DNA from: Aromatoleum toluolicum
GTDB taxonomy: Bacteria; Pseudomonadota; Gammaproteobacteria; Burkholderiales; Rhodocyclaceae
Assembly: GCF_012911005.2 (NCBI RefSeq)
Contig: NZ_WTVS01000006.1
Span: 1 to 64,000, forward strand
DNA length: 64,000 bases
Direction: 5' to 3'
In this document: one piece after another, positions 41,068 to 50,352 of the stretch
How positions within the stretch are numbered: the stretch's first letter is position 1
Layout of the letters: every line of letters begins with the position of its first letter
Notes under the pieces: model-generated
The model's database searches: none
What the model saw: the letters and a program-made list of their open reading frames with translations, nothing else
What the model was told of the DNA's origin: nothing
Position numbers and translations under genes: made by a program

Positions 41068-41091
41068 GCTAGCGACTGAATCGGGATCACC
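41047..41091. terminator. Hairpin between convergent DUF3742 and TraG genes
   Basis: GGTGATCCCGA at 41047-41057 and its exact complement TCGGGATCACC at 41081-41091 can pair over a 23-base loop. It straddles the ends of two convergent genes. No T-run follows on either strand, so it is not a classic intrinsic terminator, but it may block read-through or stabilise the messenger ends. Confidence 0.4.
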
Positions 41092-41092
41092 T

Positions 41093-42622
41093 TCACTTGG
41101 CGGATCCCTTGGCAGACGAGATCGCGAGCCGCGAACCGCTCCCTCCTGCTGATTTCGCGTCGCCGGTTGCAACGGCAAGCCCGTTCAGGACATTGCCGGC
41201 CCGAACGCCAACCCATCCCAGCGCAGCCACCCAGAATCCCGGCAGCACGATGAACATCGTCGCCATGACGAAGTTCAGCAGCATATCCCCGAAGGCATTG
41301 TTCAGGCCGATCAGGGGATCGAAGTTCGAATGCGGCCGGCTCGCGCCGAAGCCCCAGCCATAGAGCGCATCGAGGATCGTACTGTCGAGCCAGCGCGCGA
41401 GCTGGAACCAGAAGTCCACGAAGAACAGCGCGAATTCCGCGCAGCTCACCGCGACCAGGGCCTTCAGCTCGTAGGTACCGACCACCAGCACCAGCGGGAT
41501 GCAGATGACCAGCGCCATCTTGAGCAGCGACAGCACCATCGGCAACGCCTGGCGGACCACGTCCATGGCCGGAAAGAAGCCCAGCGAGCCTACGGTCATC
41601 CCGAGGTCGCCGGCACCGCGGGTCACGATGTTGGGCAGCGTCTTCTCGATCTGTCCGCCGTAGTCGGTATAGACGGCGCCTTGGTTCATCTTCTGCTGCC
41701 GGGGAGAGACGACGGCGCGGATCACCGAGTCGTTGACCTCGTTCTGCGACAGGAACCCCGCCCAGCGGCCGATGCGAGAGAGCAGATCGGGATCGACTTG
41801 GGCCAGCAGGCGGGCGCGCAGCCCGCTGTTGCCGTCCGACCACCACTGCCGGCAGCTCGGATAGCCGCCGCCGCTGTCCACTTGGGCCAGCCCCGCGTCG
41901 CGGGTGGCGTCGTAAGGCCAGGCCGTGCGCGGGGTGCTCGAGTGGTAGGTGTCGTAGAAGCCGGCTGTGTCGAGGAAGTAGCTCGAGCCGATCCAGGTCA
42001 CGTCGTTCATCTGCTCGTCGGAGAGCGTCGGCCGGCTCATGAACAGCTTGGCGCGCGAAGGTCCATAGCAGTCGTGCACGAAATCACCGACCTCCTGCGC
42101 CAGCACCGGGTCGTTGATGCGGGTGGAATCGACGTCCATGCGCATCTGCCGCAGATCGGTCCCGCAGGGAATCGCTGCCACCGCGGCGCCCGTGACGGCC
42201 TTGGAGATGGCGTGCATGAAGAACCACCACACCGGCACCAGCGCGCTCTGGTTGTTGAGCGTGGTGTAGGCGTTGGACCAGCCGGTGTCCTTCGGCTGCG
42301 GAACGCTGACCTGGCACTGGGCGGAGCGGGTCGTATCGAAGCGGATCGTGCTCAGATCCACCGGAATGAAGGGGATGCCGGCGAACATGATGACCACGAT
42401 CGCCACCCAGACGCGGTTCTCGATGCGCATCGAGGACAGCACACCTTTGTTGCCCTCGTCCGCGCCTTCCGCGCGCGCCCGCAGCCACTCCTGGATGACG
42501 ATGGCGACGAACGGCAGCGCGAACACGCCGCTGGCGACGAGGATGTTCCAGATGCCGTTGTTGACCAGCCAGCCCACCAGGGTCAGGTAATACTCCAGGT
42601 AGTCGGTCGTGTAGAGGGTCAT
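41093..42622 (-). CDS. traG: TraG N-terminal-domain conjugation protein
   Basis: The 509-residue inner membrane protein matches the TraG_N family, which is needed for mating-pair stabilisation. Several membrane helices are seen at the N-terminus (ILVASGVFALPFVAIVIQEW; VAIVVIMFAGIPFIPV) and in the second half (MVLSLLKMALVICIPLVLVV; LLNFVMATMFIVLPGFWVAA). GGGAGGATGCC precedes the ATG. The long periplasmic or cytoplasmic extension of F TraG is absent, as usual in ICE versions. Confidence 0.88.
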   Translation of the reverse strand: MTLYTTDYLEYYLTLVGWLVNNGIWNILVASGVFALPFVAIVIQEWLRARAEGADEGNKGVLSSMRIENRVWVAIVVIMFAGIPFIPVDLSTIRFDTTRSAQCQVSVPQPKDTGWSNAYTTLNNQSALVPVWWFFMHAISKAVTGAAVAAIPCGTDLRQMRMDVDSTRINDPVLAQEVGDFVHDCYGPSRAKLFMSRPTLSDEQMNDVTWIGSSYFLDTAGFYDTYHSSTPRTAWPYDATRDAGLAQVDSGGGYPSCRQWWSDGNSGLRARLLAQVDPDLLSRIGRWAGFLSQNEVNDSVIRAVVSPRQQKMNQGAVYTDYGGQIEKTLPNIVTRGAGDLGMTVGSLGFFPAMDVVRQALPMVLSLLKMALVICIPLVLVVGTYELKALVAVSCAEFALFFVDFWFQLARWLDSTILDALYGWGFGASRPHSNFDPLIGLNNAFGDMLLNFVMATMFIVLPGFWVAALGWVGVRAGNVLNGLAVATGDAKSAGGSGSRLAISSAKGSAK

Positions 42623-42637
42623 GGCATCCTCCCCGCC

Positions 42638-42994
42638 TCAGCCATGGCGCAGCAGCTGACTGGCTTCGAGCAGCACGATGGTCGTCACGGCCGCGATCTC
42701 GACGCGCAGCAGGCGGTGATGCGCTTCGGCCGACGGCTCGCGTTGCAGCAGGCGCCGACGCATCCACCACCAGCCATAGGCCGTCGCTGCGTAGAGAAGC
42801 AACCGCCAGACGTGGAAGAGGGCGGAATGCGCACGCAGCCACTGCTCCCAGCCGTCGATGCCGCCGACGATGTGAATGCCGACTACATTCACGGCCACCG
42901 CGATTCCGGCCACCAGCAGCGTCCATAGCAGTGCGACGCCCACGCGACGGTTGAACAGCCACGTAGGCCACCGCAGCCACGTGCGGCCGGTCAT
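42638..42994 (-). CDS. Small ICE membrane protein, unknown
   Basis: This 118-residue protein has three likely membrane segments (VGVALLWTLLVAGIAVAVNV; FHVWRLLLYAATAYGWWW; VEIAAVTTIVLLEASQLL). It sits between TraG and the TIGR03755 gene, where ICEs of this type have a small hypothetical gene. The start overlaps the upstream stop by four bases. No function is known to me. Confidence 0.75.
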   Translation of the reverse strand: MTGRTWLRWPTWLFNRRVGVALLWTLLVAGIAVAVNVVGIHIVGGIDGWEQWLRAHSALFHVWRLLLYAATAYGWWWMRRRLLQREPSAEAHHRLLRVEIAAVTTIVLLEASQLLRHG

Positions 42995-44391
42995 GGCGTG
43001 CTCCGGGGCTTCTGGACTTCCTTGAGCCGGTCGCGCGTGGTGTCGCCCTCGAAGATGCCGCGCGAGCCACCGGCGCGGGTGCCGTGGCGCTGGACGATGG
43101 CCATCGCGGAGTTGCCCGCCAGCGTGCGCCGCAGCTCCAGCTCGGTCTTGAGGTTGTTGATCTCCTGCTCCAGCGCGCTGTTCTCCTGGTCGACCGCCTT
43201 CACGGCCAGCTCGTTGGCCGCGACGTTCGGCTCTTTCTTGCCGGTCAGCAGCGTCCGCTGCAACAGCAGTGCCTTCTCCAGCACGCTGGACAGCGCCGCC
43301 TCCGACGCCAGGCGCTTGCCCAGCAGGTCCTGGTCGGGCTCGTCGCGCAAGGCCTCGATCACGCCGCGGGTGATCGGCAGCGAATTGCTGCCGGCCGCTT
43401 CCAGGTTCGCTACCGTCGTCGGCTTCGCACCGGTCACCAGTTCCTGCAACGCCTGCAGCTTGGTCTCGTACTCCTCCTGGATCACCGGCGTGAGCCCGAC
43501 CCCGGGAGTGGTCTGGGTCTTGGTGCAGCTATCGCAGGTGCGCTGCTCACGTTCGCCCAGCACGCGCGTCGCCCAGGCTGCAGCCGCACCAGGCGAGGAC
43601 CAGGTCTGGCAGGTCAGCCGGTTGCCGCAGGAAGTGCGCGGGATCGACGAGGTGTCCGTCGCGCTGCGCCCGTTGAGCAGGTTGTAGCCCGCGCGCGTCA
43701 TGTCGCCCACCACCTTGATCGCACTCTGGCCCGATCCGCCCGCGTTGCCGCCGCCGACCCAGGGCACGCCGTTGTTGCCCCTGTTCGACTCGGCCTGCTC
43801 GACGGCCGACACGGCATCGGTGCTGCTCACCGCATCGCGCAGTGCCATGCCCTCGGCGAGCTGGTCCCACCCGGCCTGCCCACCCGCCATGTCCGCCAGG
43901 CGGTTGGCGATGGCCCGGCAGGTCATCTTCGAGCGGTCGAAGTCCAGGCGAGCCTGCAGGACGCCGTTGGTGAGCAGGTTGTAGAGGCCCGGATCGGCGC
44001 GCTGGATGATCAGCGCCGGCAGCGACGCCACCGCACTGGTGGCGTTCTGGATCACGGTGCTCATGATCGCTTGGAAGCCGTTGGTGATGCCGTTGAGCTG
44101 GTTCTGCAGCGTGGTCGTGATGCTCATGTTTCCGCAGATCAGGTTGCTGTTCCAGCCGATCCCCACGCCGATGCTCTGCATGTTCCCAGCACCGCCCATG
44201 GACACGGCCCTGCCGCCACCGATGCTGTAGAGCACGTCATCGCCGATGACGCTGCCATTCACGCTGACGCTGCTGCGGTCGATGCGGGTCTGCGCCCAGG
44301 CGACACCGGCCGCCGTTACGGCACAGGCGAGCGCGACGGCCAGGGTGTAGGGCTTGGCACGCTGAGTGAAGCGGGAAATGAGTGCTTTCAT
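42991..44391 (-). CDS. ICE conjugation protein, TIGR03755 family
   Basis: This 466-residue exported protein has a signal peptide (PYTLAVALACAVTAAGVAWA, cut before QTRID). The mature part has NGSVIGDDVLYSIGGGRAVS, paired cysteines (GNRLTCQT; QRTCDSCTKTQ) and a C-terminal coiled coil (DQENSALEQEINNLKTELEL). It resembles TraH-type pilus assembly proteins in place and in cysteines. The ATG at 44391 follows GAGGTGTCTCCG. Confidence 0.85.
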   Translation of the reverse strand: MKALISRFTQRAKPYTLAVALACAVTAAGVAWAQTRIDRSSVSVNGSVIGDDVLYSIGGGRAVSMGGAGNMQSIGVGIGWNSNLICGNMSITTTLQNQLNGITNGFQAIMSTVIQNATSAVASLPALIIQRADPGLYNLLTNGVLQARLDFDRSKMTCRAIANRLADMAGGQAGWDQLAEGMALRDAVSSTDAVSAVEQAESNRGNNGVPWVGGGNAGGSGQSAIKVVGDMTRAGYNLLNGRSATDTSSIPRTSCGNRLTCQTWSSPGAAAAWATRVLGEREQRTCDSCTKTQTTPGVGLTPVIQEEYETKLQALQELVTGAKPTTVANLEAAGSNSLPITRGVIEALRDEPDQDLLGKRLASEAALSSVLEKALLLQRTLLTGKKEPNVAANELAVKAVDQENSALEQEINNLKTELELRRTLAGNSAMAIVQRHGTRAGGSRGIFEGDTTRDRLKEVQKPRSTP

Positions 44392-44401
44392 CGGAGACAC
44401 C

Positions 44402-45352
44402 TCACTGGAAATCAACGCTGCCGAGGAAGACCTGCCCCCGGCGTCGGCAGCAGGCATAGGGCCGCCACAGTGCCCAGGCGTAGTCGCCTTGCCGGGCTTG
44501 CACGCGCGTGTTGGTGTGCGGGAACACCGCGCAGGTGTTCGAGAGGGTCGGCGTCAGTTCCTGCCATTTGCCGGTGGAGGCATCGCCTTCCACCAGGGCA
44601 CCGGCGGGCCAGTAGCCGGCGCGCGCGGTCGCGAGCAGCGGCTGGTAGACGTGGGGCTGGGCGCGCCGCGTCACGACGTCGCCCGCGCGCTGCGCCACCA
44701 CGGCGCCGCTCTTGTAGTCGTCGGTCTGGTGCAGGAAGCCGCCGCGCGGATAGACGTTGCCCCACAGGTTCAGCGTCGTGCGGCCGCCGATCTCGCGCAT
44801 GCCGGGGATCAGCGCTTCCGGGTACACCATCTCGGGGATGTTGTAGCGCCAGGCCAGCGTGTCGAGCGTGCTCAAAAGGTACGGCATGAAGGCGGTGCCG
44901 GCGCCCTGGCAGGTGTACCCGGATGCACTGGCGAACTGGCTGAACACCGAGCCCGCGGGATGCCCGATCACGTCCGCGTTCTTGAACTTGGCCAGGTTGT
45001 TCTCGTTGTCGTGGTTGGTCGTGCCATCACCGCCGGCCCGTGCTGTGGGATTGGGCATGCTCATCGCCCGCACTTCCACCCATGGGTTTTCGCCGGTGTT
45101 CGAGTAGCTGGACACCACGGCATCGGGTACGTAGTGGCGCACCTTGACCGAGGTGCGTACCGAGCAACCGAACATGGTGCAGAACAACCAGTAGCAGATG
45201 CCGACGACGCGGTACTCCAGGCAATTCGGCGACACGGCCGAGGAAATGATGGTCGCCGTGTCCAGGGCGAAGGTCGACGTGGCGCCGCAGAGCAGCAGCG
45301 AGGCCATGGCTGTCCGCAGGCGCCCGGACGGCGCGGTCGGCAGGCGGGTCAT
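44402..45352 (-). CDS. ICE conjugation protein, TraU-like (TIGR03756)
   Basis: The 316-residue exported protein begins with a signal peptide ending near TSTFA. Many cysteines follow, in NCLEYRVVGICYWLFC, CSVRTSVKV, YTCQGAGTAF and PYACCRRRG. These features and the repeated Trp-Tyr-rich core are those of TraU, a periplasmic protein needed for DNA transfer in F-type systems. The start overlaps the upstream gene by four bases. Confidence 0.88.
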   Translation of the reverse strand: MTRLPTAPSGRLRTAMASLLLCGATSTFALDTATIISSAVSPNCLEYRVVGICYWLFCTMFGCSVRTSVKVRHYVPDAVVSSYSNTGENPWVEVRAMSMPNPTARAGGDGTTNHDNENNLAKFKNADVIGHPAGSVFSQFASASGYTCQGAGTAFMPYLLSTLDTLAWRYNIPEMVYPEALIPGMREIGGRTTLNLWGNVYPRGGFLHQTDDYKSGAVVAQRAGDVVTRRAQPHVYQPLLATARAGYWPAGALVEGDASTGKWQELTPTLSNTCAVFPHTNTRVQARQGDYAWALWRPYACCRRRGQVFLGSVDFQ

Positions 45353-45801
45353 GGCCGTGCGCTCCGGTGGGCATCGATACGAGCGACGGCGCGTGCCACG
45401 TCGGGCTCGCCATAGACGACGTAGCGGCGATCGACCACCACCGCGGGAATCGCGGCAATGCCCAGGCCCCAGGCATCGGCGACATCTTGGTAGGCACGCC
45501 CGATCCGGCGCTGCAGTGTCTCTTTCCCCTCACGCAACCGCTGCTGCACGATGGCCTCGGCCTGGCCTGGATCGGCCGGCAGGCCGGCGGAGAGTTCGGC
45601 CTCGATCCGGGCCGGCAGGTCCAGCTCGATGATTCGCTCGCCACCCATGGTCTTGATCGGGTGATGGCTGTCGGTGACGACCAGCACATCGGCTGCTGCG
45701 AGCGGGCTGAACAAGGCCATGCACGACCACGCAGCCACCGCGACAGCCATGGATTTCCACGAAGCAAGGTCAGGAAGAAAGCCATAAGGTGAAAACTGCA
45801 T
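45349..45801 (-). CDS. ICE conjugation protein, TIGR03757 family
   Basis: This 150-residue exported protein has a signal peptide (AVAVAAWSCMALFSPLAA) and a small domain with VLVVTDSHHPIKTMGGERII and IAAIPAVVVDRRYVVYGEPD. The latter looks like the cis-Pro part of a thioredoxin fold, related to TrbC/TraW-type proteins. It precedes TraU in all ICEs of this family that I recall. A 168-base gap without a gene lies upstream of it. Confidence 0.85.
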   Translation of the reverse strand: MQFSPYGFLPDLASWKSMAVAVAAWSCMALFSPLAAADVLVVTDSHHPIKTMGGERIIELDLPARIEAELSAGLPADPGQAEAIVQQRLREGKETLQRRIGRAYQDVADAWGLGIAAIPAVVVDRRYVVYGEPDVARAVARIDAHRSARP

Positions 45802-45969
45802 GTGGCGCCTCAGTGGTGTCGATGCAGGTCATAGTCGAATCCAATGACGCTCGTGGAGCGACAAAGAATCCGACGCCGGGAAATCCCCGTTTTGCAGGGG
45901 CGCTGCCGAAAGAAAGGGAGCCCGAGGGCTCCCATGGGGATGAACGGCACATACCGGGATAGCGGAGAG

Positions 45970-46464
45970 CTACAGCAGGCCGGCTTCGGCGAAGGAGTAT
46001 GGGTTGCCCTTGCCGACGATGAAGTGATCCACCACACGCACGTCGACCATGGCCAGGGCGGCTTTCAACCGCTCCGTGAGCGCACGATCGGCGATCGAGG
46101 GCTCTGTCACCCCCGAGGGGTGTTGGTGCGCCAGGATCAGCGCCGAGGCGTTGAGGGCCAAGGCACGCTGGACGACCACCCGCGGATACACCGAGGTCTG
46201 GTCGACCGAGCCCCTGAACAGCGGCTCGAAGGCGAGCACCTGGTGCTGGCTGTCGAGGAACACGACGGCGAAGACTTCGTTGGGCTCCACGACCAATTTC
46301 AGACGCAGATAGTCGCGCACGGCGGCGGGACTGCCCAGAGACGGGCCAGCTTTGAAGACGCGCTTCTCCAGCAAAGTGATGGCCTGCTGGATGATCCAGT
46401 CCTCGTGCTGGGCGACGATCAGGGTGAGCGACTCCGGGCGGGAGTCGGCGACGACACAAGACAT
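45970..46464 (-). CDS. RadC-family (JAB1/MPN) protein
   Basis: The 164-residue protein carries the JAMM metal site [14 protein letters not shown] and the family core [20 protein letters not shown] and [10 protein letters not shown]. The N-terminal helix-hairpin-helix of chromosomal RadC is missing, as is common for versions on ICEs. The family was linked to DNA repair but its true activity is not settled. GGAGGTTCGCC precedes the ATG. It lies in the middle of the transfer genes. Confidence 0.9.
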   Translation of the reverse strand: MSCVVADSRPESLTLIVAQHEDWIIQQAITLLEKRVFKAGPSLGSPAAVRDYLRLKLVVEPNEVFAVVFLDSQHQVLAFEPLFRGSVDQTSVYPRVVVQRALALNASALILAHQHPSGVTEPSIADRALTERLKAALAMVDVRVVDHFIVGKGNPYSFAEAGLL

Positions 46465-46658
46465 GGCGAACCTCCAATGGATGAGATCGGAGGGCGCCTG
46501 CCCCGGGAGGGCAAACCCTCCAGGGGACGATGGGGATGGGACAGTGGACGAACGGGCATCCACCACCACAGGCGTGGCAGCTGTTCGCGGGCAAGGATGC
46601 GAAGCGAACGGGTTCGATCAGCGCGGTAACGACGCGCCGTAGCCTTGAAGATCGGGGG

Positions 46659-47468
46659 CTACCTAGGCATGTCGCCGACGGACGCGGCGGGCATGTCTCG
46701 GGTTTGTGACGACTCCACGCCGGTCTTGTCACCAGCGGCGAGCAGATCGAGGGCCGATAGCAGCGCGTCGCCTTCGACGGGGCCGTGCAGCAGGATCACC
46801 TTGTCGGTCTCGCGGTCGCGCAGTTGCAGTATCGGCGTGGCGGTGATGCCGTTCTTTTCCGCTTCCGCAGCTTGGGCGCGGACCACCGCGTCGGGCCGGT
46901 CGCTGGCGAGACAGTGCTGCACAGCAGGCGTGAGGTCGGGATAGCGCAGTCCTTCGGGCAGGCCCTGCCCGTCGCCGCGCGTGTGAGCGTAGACCCAATC
47001 CACGGCCTGCCAGAACGCGGCGGCGCCCCTGGCCTCACCGATGCACTCGACCAGGCGTGCTTCGGCGGAGGCCGCCGGCTCGTGCATGGCCAGCGGCAGG
47101 TGATGCCATTGCCAGTTCACCTCGGGATGCTCGTCGATCCAGCGCTTGAGCACAGGGAAGTACGTCCGGCAGAACGGGCATTCCAGATCCGCGTACTCGA
47201 CCACCGTGAAACGTGCGTCGGGCCGACCATGGCGCCAGGGCGGCCCGGAAGGCGTCGCTGGTGTTGAAGGCGTCGCTGGTGTTGAAGGCGTCGCTGGTGG
47301 TGAAGGCGTCGATGGTGGCGTCTCTGCGTGGCTCGGGGGGCGAGCTTCAACTTGTGCCGCGGCATGTGGGCGCAGGAACGTCCAAGCGACAGAGCCCAGA
47401 AGCAAGGCGACCATCAGCAACGCGAGCAGAACGAAACGGCGGGATCGAACGAATCCGGGCAGGTGCAT
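46659..47468 (-). CDS. DsbA-family thiol:disulfide protein of the ICE
   Basis: The 269-residue membrane-anchored protein has one N-terminal helix (FVLLALLMVALLLGSVAWTF), a Pro/Thr/Ser-rich linker made of short repeats (about 50-73), and a thioredoxin-like domain with the active site ECPFC and the cis-Pro loop ITATPILQL. It probably forms or shuffles disulfides in the many Cys-containing pilus proteins such as TraU. GGGGAGGCGACG precedes the ATG. It lies 13 bases after the TraC gene. Confidence 0.88.
   Translation of the reverse strand: MHLPGFVRSRRFVLLALLMVALLLGSVAWTFLRPHAAAQVEARPPSHAETPPSTPSPPATPSTPATPSTPATPSGPPWRHGRPDARFTVVEYADLECPFCRTYFPVLKRWIDEHPEVNWQWHHLPLAMHEPAASAEARLVECIGEARGAAAFWQAVDWVYAHTRGDGQGLPEGLRYPDLTPAVQHCLASDRPDAVVRAQAAEAEKNGITATPILQLRDRETDKVILLHGPVEGDALLSALDLLAAGDKTGVESSQTRDMPAASVGDMPR
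47251..47322. repeat. 18-bp tandem repeat in the DsbA-like gene
   Basis: Four 18-bp units stand in a row; the first two (GGCGTCGCTGGTGTTGAA) are identical, the third has one change and the fourth is degenerate. On the coding strand they give PATPST-type repeats in the linker between the membrane anchor and the catalytic domain. Length may vary between strains by slippage. Confidence 0.9.
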
Positions 47469-47481
47469 CGTCGCCTCCCCG

Positions 47482-50352
47482 TCACGCCAACGCATCGAGC
47501 GCCAGCGGCTCGATGCCGCGGGCACGGTCGATCTTCTCGGCGACCTTGAAGGCCGCATCCAGCTCACCGATGCCGTATTGCTGGATCAACTGGAAGCGCT
47601 CGGCCTTCTCTTCCGGCTCGGTCTGGGCCAGCGCCAGGTATAGGCTGGGCGGCACCGCGCGGAACAGCACTTCCATCGACTTGGACAGGATCACGCCCTC
47701 GCTGAACTTGCCGGCCTCCTTGCGCGCCGACAGCATCAGCGCTTTCTGCGCCGGGCTCAGCTCGCGGAAGCGCGCGATCTTTTCCACCTCATCCGGCGGC
47801 ATGGAGAGGCAGATCCACCACTCGATCATGTTGAGCATCGGTTCGGCCGCCTTCGGCAGATCGTCGATGTTCTGGGTCGCCAGCCAGTACCAGGCGCCGA
47901 GCTTGCGCCACATCTTGGTGATCTTGACCACGTAGGGAGCGAGCAGCGGGTTCTTGGTGATGATGTGGCCCTCGTCGGTGACGTTGATGATGGGCCGCCC
48001 GAGAAACTGATCGCGCTCGGCGATGTTGTTCACCGTGTTGATGAGGCTGATGTAGGCGATCGAGAGCTGGGCGTTGTAGCCCTCGCGGGCGAAGGTCGCC
48101 AGATCGACGATGGTGATGTCGGCCTCGGGCCAGGGCGTTCCGGGGCGGTCGAACATCTCGCCGTCGACGCCTTGGCAGAACATGTCCATGGCGTCGGCCA
48201 TCTCCAGCAACCGGGTGCGCCGTGCCTCCGGTAGCGTCGCATCGCGGGCGCGTTCGCGCAGCGCATCGCGCACGTCGCGCGTGAGCACCGTGCGTTTCTC
48301 CGCCACGCAGCGCTGAGCCGCGTCGAGGATGCACTGGCGGATCAGGCTGCGGTCGGCGCGCGTCATGCGGGCCTCTTCCTTGTCCTCGCCGCCGGTGATC
48401 ATCAGCCGCGCGGTGATCTCCAGTTCGCCCAGCACATCGCGCTGCTCGTCGGCATCGGCGACCTGCGCTGCTTCCTCGCGGTCCTCGTCCAGGGCGTCGG
48501 CGTCGAGGGTCTGCACCTGGCTGGGCGTCTCCACCAGGCGGTGTGCATCGGCGAACGGAGCGAGACTGACCCCTGCGCCGGGTGCGAGCTTCACGCGATG
48601 CACCGTCAGCCCCAGCCGCGCCGCGAAGTCGCCAAACAGGCCGAACGAGTTGCCCGCCTCGACGATGAAAAGGCGCGGCCGGTAGATCGCCGTGACCTGG
48701 TTCAGGATATTGTTGAGGGTCGCGCTCTTGCCTGAACCCGTCGGGCCGAACAGGAACAGGTGCGCGTTCATCTGCCGGTCGAGGCGATTCAAGGGATCGA
48801 AGGTGATCGGACCGCCGCCGCGGTTGAAGAAGGTGATACCCGGATGCCCCGTCCCCTGGCTGCGGCCCCAGACCGGCGCGAGGTTCGCGGCGTGTTGCGC
48901 GAACATGAGCTGGGTGTACCACTGGCGCTTGTCGAGGGCCGGGTCGAACACACAGGGCAGCCAGCGCAGGTAGCTGTTGAGCGGCGCCACCTCGTCTTCC
49001 TCGCGCACCGGCTGCAGGCCGGCATTGAGCATGACGTTGACCAGTTGCAAGCCGCGGGCGTCGAGCTGCGCCAGATCGCGACCGCGCAGGTAAAATGCCA
49101 GCGCGCCGCGATAGAGCTTGTGCGCACTGCCGATCAGGCTGCGCGCCTGCTGGACGTCCTGGCGGGTCTGCTCCGAAGCGAGGGTCTCGCCGACCGACTT
49201 CCTGCTCAGGTGGTTCAGGTACGCTTCCAGCACGTCCTGAGGCGTGGCCACGAGCGTCAGGCACATCACCGTGTCTTCCGGCATCTGGTCGAACAGCGCA
49301 TTGACCGCATCGCCACCCTTGCGGGTCTCCCCGGTGAGGTGTCCCGTCGGCGGTGGCATGCGCAGGCGGTCCATGACGATGACCCGGTGCGGCAGGCCGT
49401 CGAGGAACCAGACGCCATTCTCCACATCCGAGCGCGGCTGTCCGAAGAACAGGCGCTGGGCGAAATCTCCGCTGGCCAGCTCGATTTCACCCTCCTCATG
49501 CTCCGTTGGATAGCGGGTCAGCGCGTAGAAGCGTTCCCGGTCCTCGACGTTCGGGCCGAGACAAGTCGGATGGGGGTTGAACCAGCGCAGCAGCCAGTCT
49601 TGGATGTCGGCGGCGTCCATGCGACGTGCCTTCACACCCGCGTTCGCGAGGCCGCCCACGAGCCGGTCGCAGATCGTCGTCAGCGCCTGCTCGGGCGACT
49701 GGCCGCGGCCGGACGACGCAGACATGGGCGTGCGCCGATAGACCACCATGCGCACCCGCCGGATCTGGCCGCGCCATGGCAGGCGCGTCACCGTGGTGTC
49801 TTCGAACAGGCCACCGGGCTTGGTGATCGCGCGCAGGTGGTGGGCGAAGAAGCGCAGGTAAAACTCGCTGAAAGCGCTGCCTTGGGCGCGCGGCCGCACG
49901 TAGCTGGCCAGCCCGCGCAGATAACCGTCCCAGTTCGCCTCGTCCTGGGCATAGAGCTGGACCACCCAGGGGTTCTCGTCGAGTTCGTCGAAGGAGTCCT
50001 GCAGCGCGTTCTCCAGCGCGTCTCGCGCCTGCCACAGCCAGGCCAGCTCGCGGCCTTCGGTGCCGACCGGAGCCAGCTCGAAGAAAGCCGCCACCGACAG
50101 GCCATCCTCGAGCAGCATGCTCTTCGAGCCGGGCAGGTACTCGGCCCAGGGCAACAGATCGGCGAAGGACGGAGCCACGTCGTAGAGCGCCTGGGCGTCC
50201 GCCTCGGTGGCCGGCTTGCGGCGGCGGACGGCCAGCGCACTGCCGGGCTCGCTGATGCCATGCTCGGTCAGCATCGACACGTGCCGCGTCCAGGCGTCGT
50301 CGGCTGGCGTTTCAGCCTGACGTGCCCGCAGGAAGGGAACGGTCCAGGCCAT
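47482..50352 (-). CDS. traC: TraC-type conjugation ATPase (VirB4 class, TIGR03744)
   Basis: The 956-residue ATPase energises pilus assembly. The N-terminal half is the TraC_F-like domain (EYLPGSKSMLLEDGLSVAAF; LASYVRPRAQGSAFSEFYLR). Walker A LFGPTGSGKSATLNN lies near residue 535, and the Walker B/helicase region shows DITIVDLATFA and later LGAWYWLATQNIDDLP. The coiled insertion rich in Asp and Glu (about 610-660) is typical of the ICE form. The start overlaps the lipoprotein stop by one base and has GGAGGACTACTG upstream. Confidence 0.92.
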   Translation of the reverse strand: MAWTVPFLRARQAETPADDAWTRHVSMLTEHGISEPGSALAVRRRKPATEADAQALYDVAPSFADLLPWAEYLPGSKSMLLEDGLSVAAFFELAPVGTEGRELAWLWQARDALENALQDSFDELDENPWVVQLYAQDEANWDGYLRGLASYVRPRAQGSAFSEFYLRFFAHHLRAITKPGGLFEDTTVTRLPWRGQIRRVRMVVYRRTPMSASSGRGQSPEQALTTICDRLVGGLANAGVKARRMDAADIQDWLLRWFNPHPTCLGPNVEDRERFYALTRYPTEHEEGEIELASGDFAQRLFFGQPRSDVENGVWFLDGLPHRVIVMDRLRMPPPTGHLTGETRKGGDAVNALFDQMPEDTVMCLTLVATPQDVLEAYLNHLSRKSVGETLASEQTRQDVQQARSLIGSAHKLYRGALAFYLRGRDLAQLDARGLQLVNVMLNAGLQPVREEDEVAPLNSYLRWLPCVFDPALDKRQWYTQLMFAQHAANLAPVWGRSQGTGHPGITFFNRGGGPITFDPLNRLDRQMNAHLFLFGPTGSGKSATLNNILNQVTAIYRPRLFIVEAGNSFGLFGDFAARLGLTVHRVKLAPGAGVSLAPFADAHRLVETPSQVQTLDADALDEDREEAAQVADADEQRDVLGELEITARLMITGGEDKEEARMTRADRSLIRQCILDAAQRCVAEKRTVLTRDVRDALRERARDATLPEARRTRLLEMADAMDMFCQGVDGEMFDRPGTPWPEADITIVDLATFAREGYNAQLSIAYISLINTVNNIAERDQFLGRPIINVTDEGHIITKNPLLAPYVVKITKMWRKLGAWYWLATQNIDDLPKAAEPMLNMIEWWICLSMPPDEVEKIARFRELSPAQKALMLSARKEAGKFSEGVILSKSMEVLFRAVPPSLYLALAQTEPEEKAERFQLIQQYGIGELDAAFKVAEKIDRARGIEPLALDALA

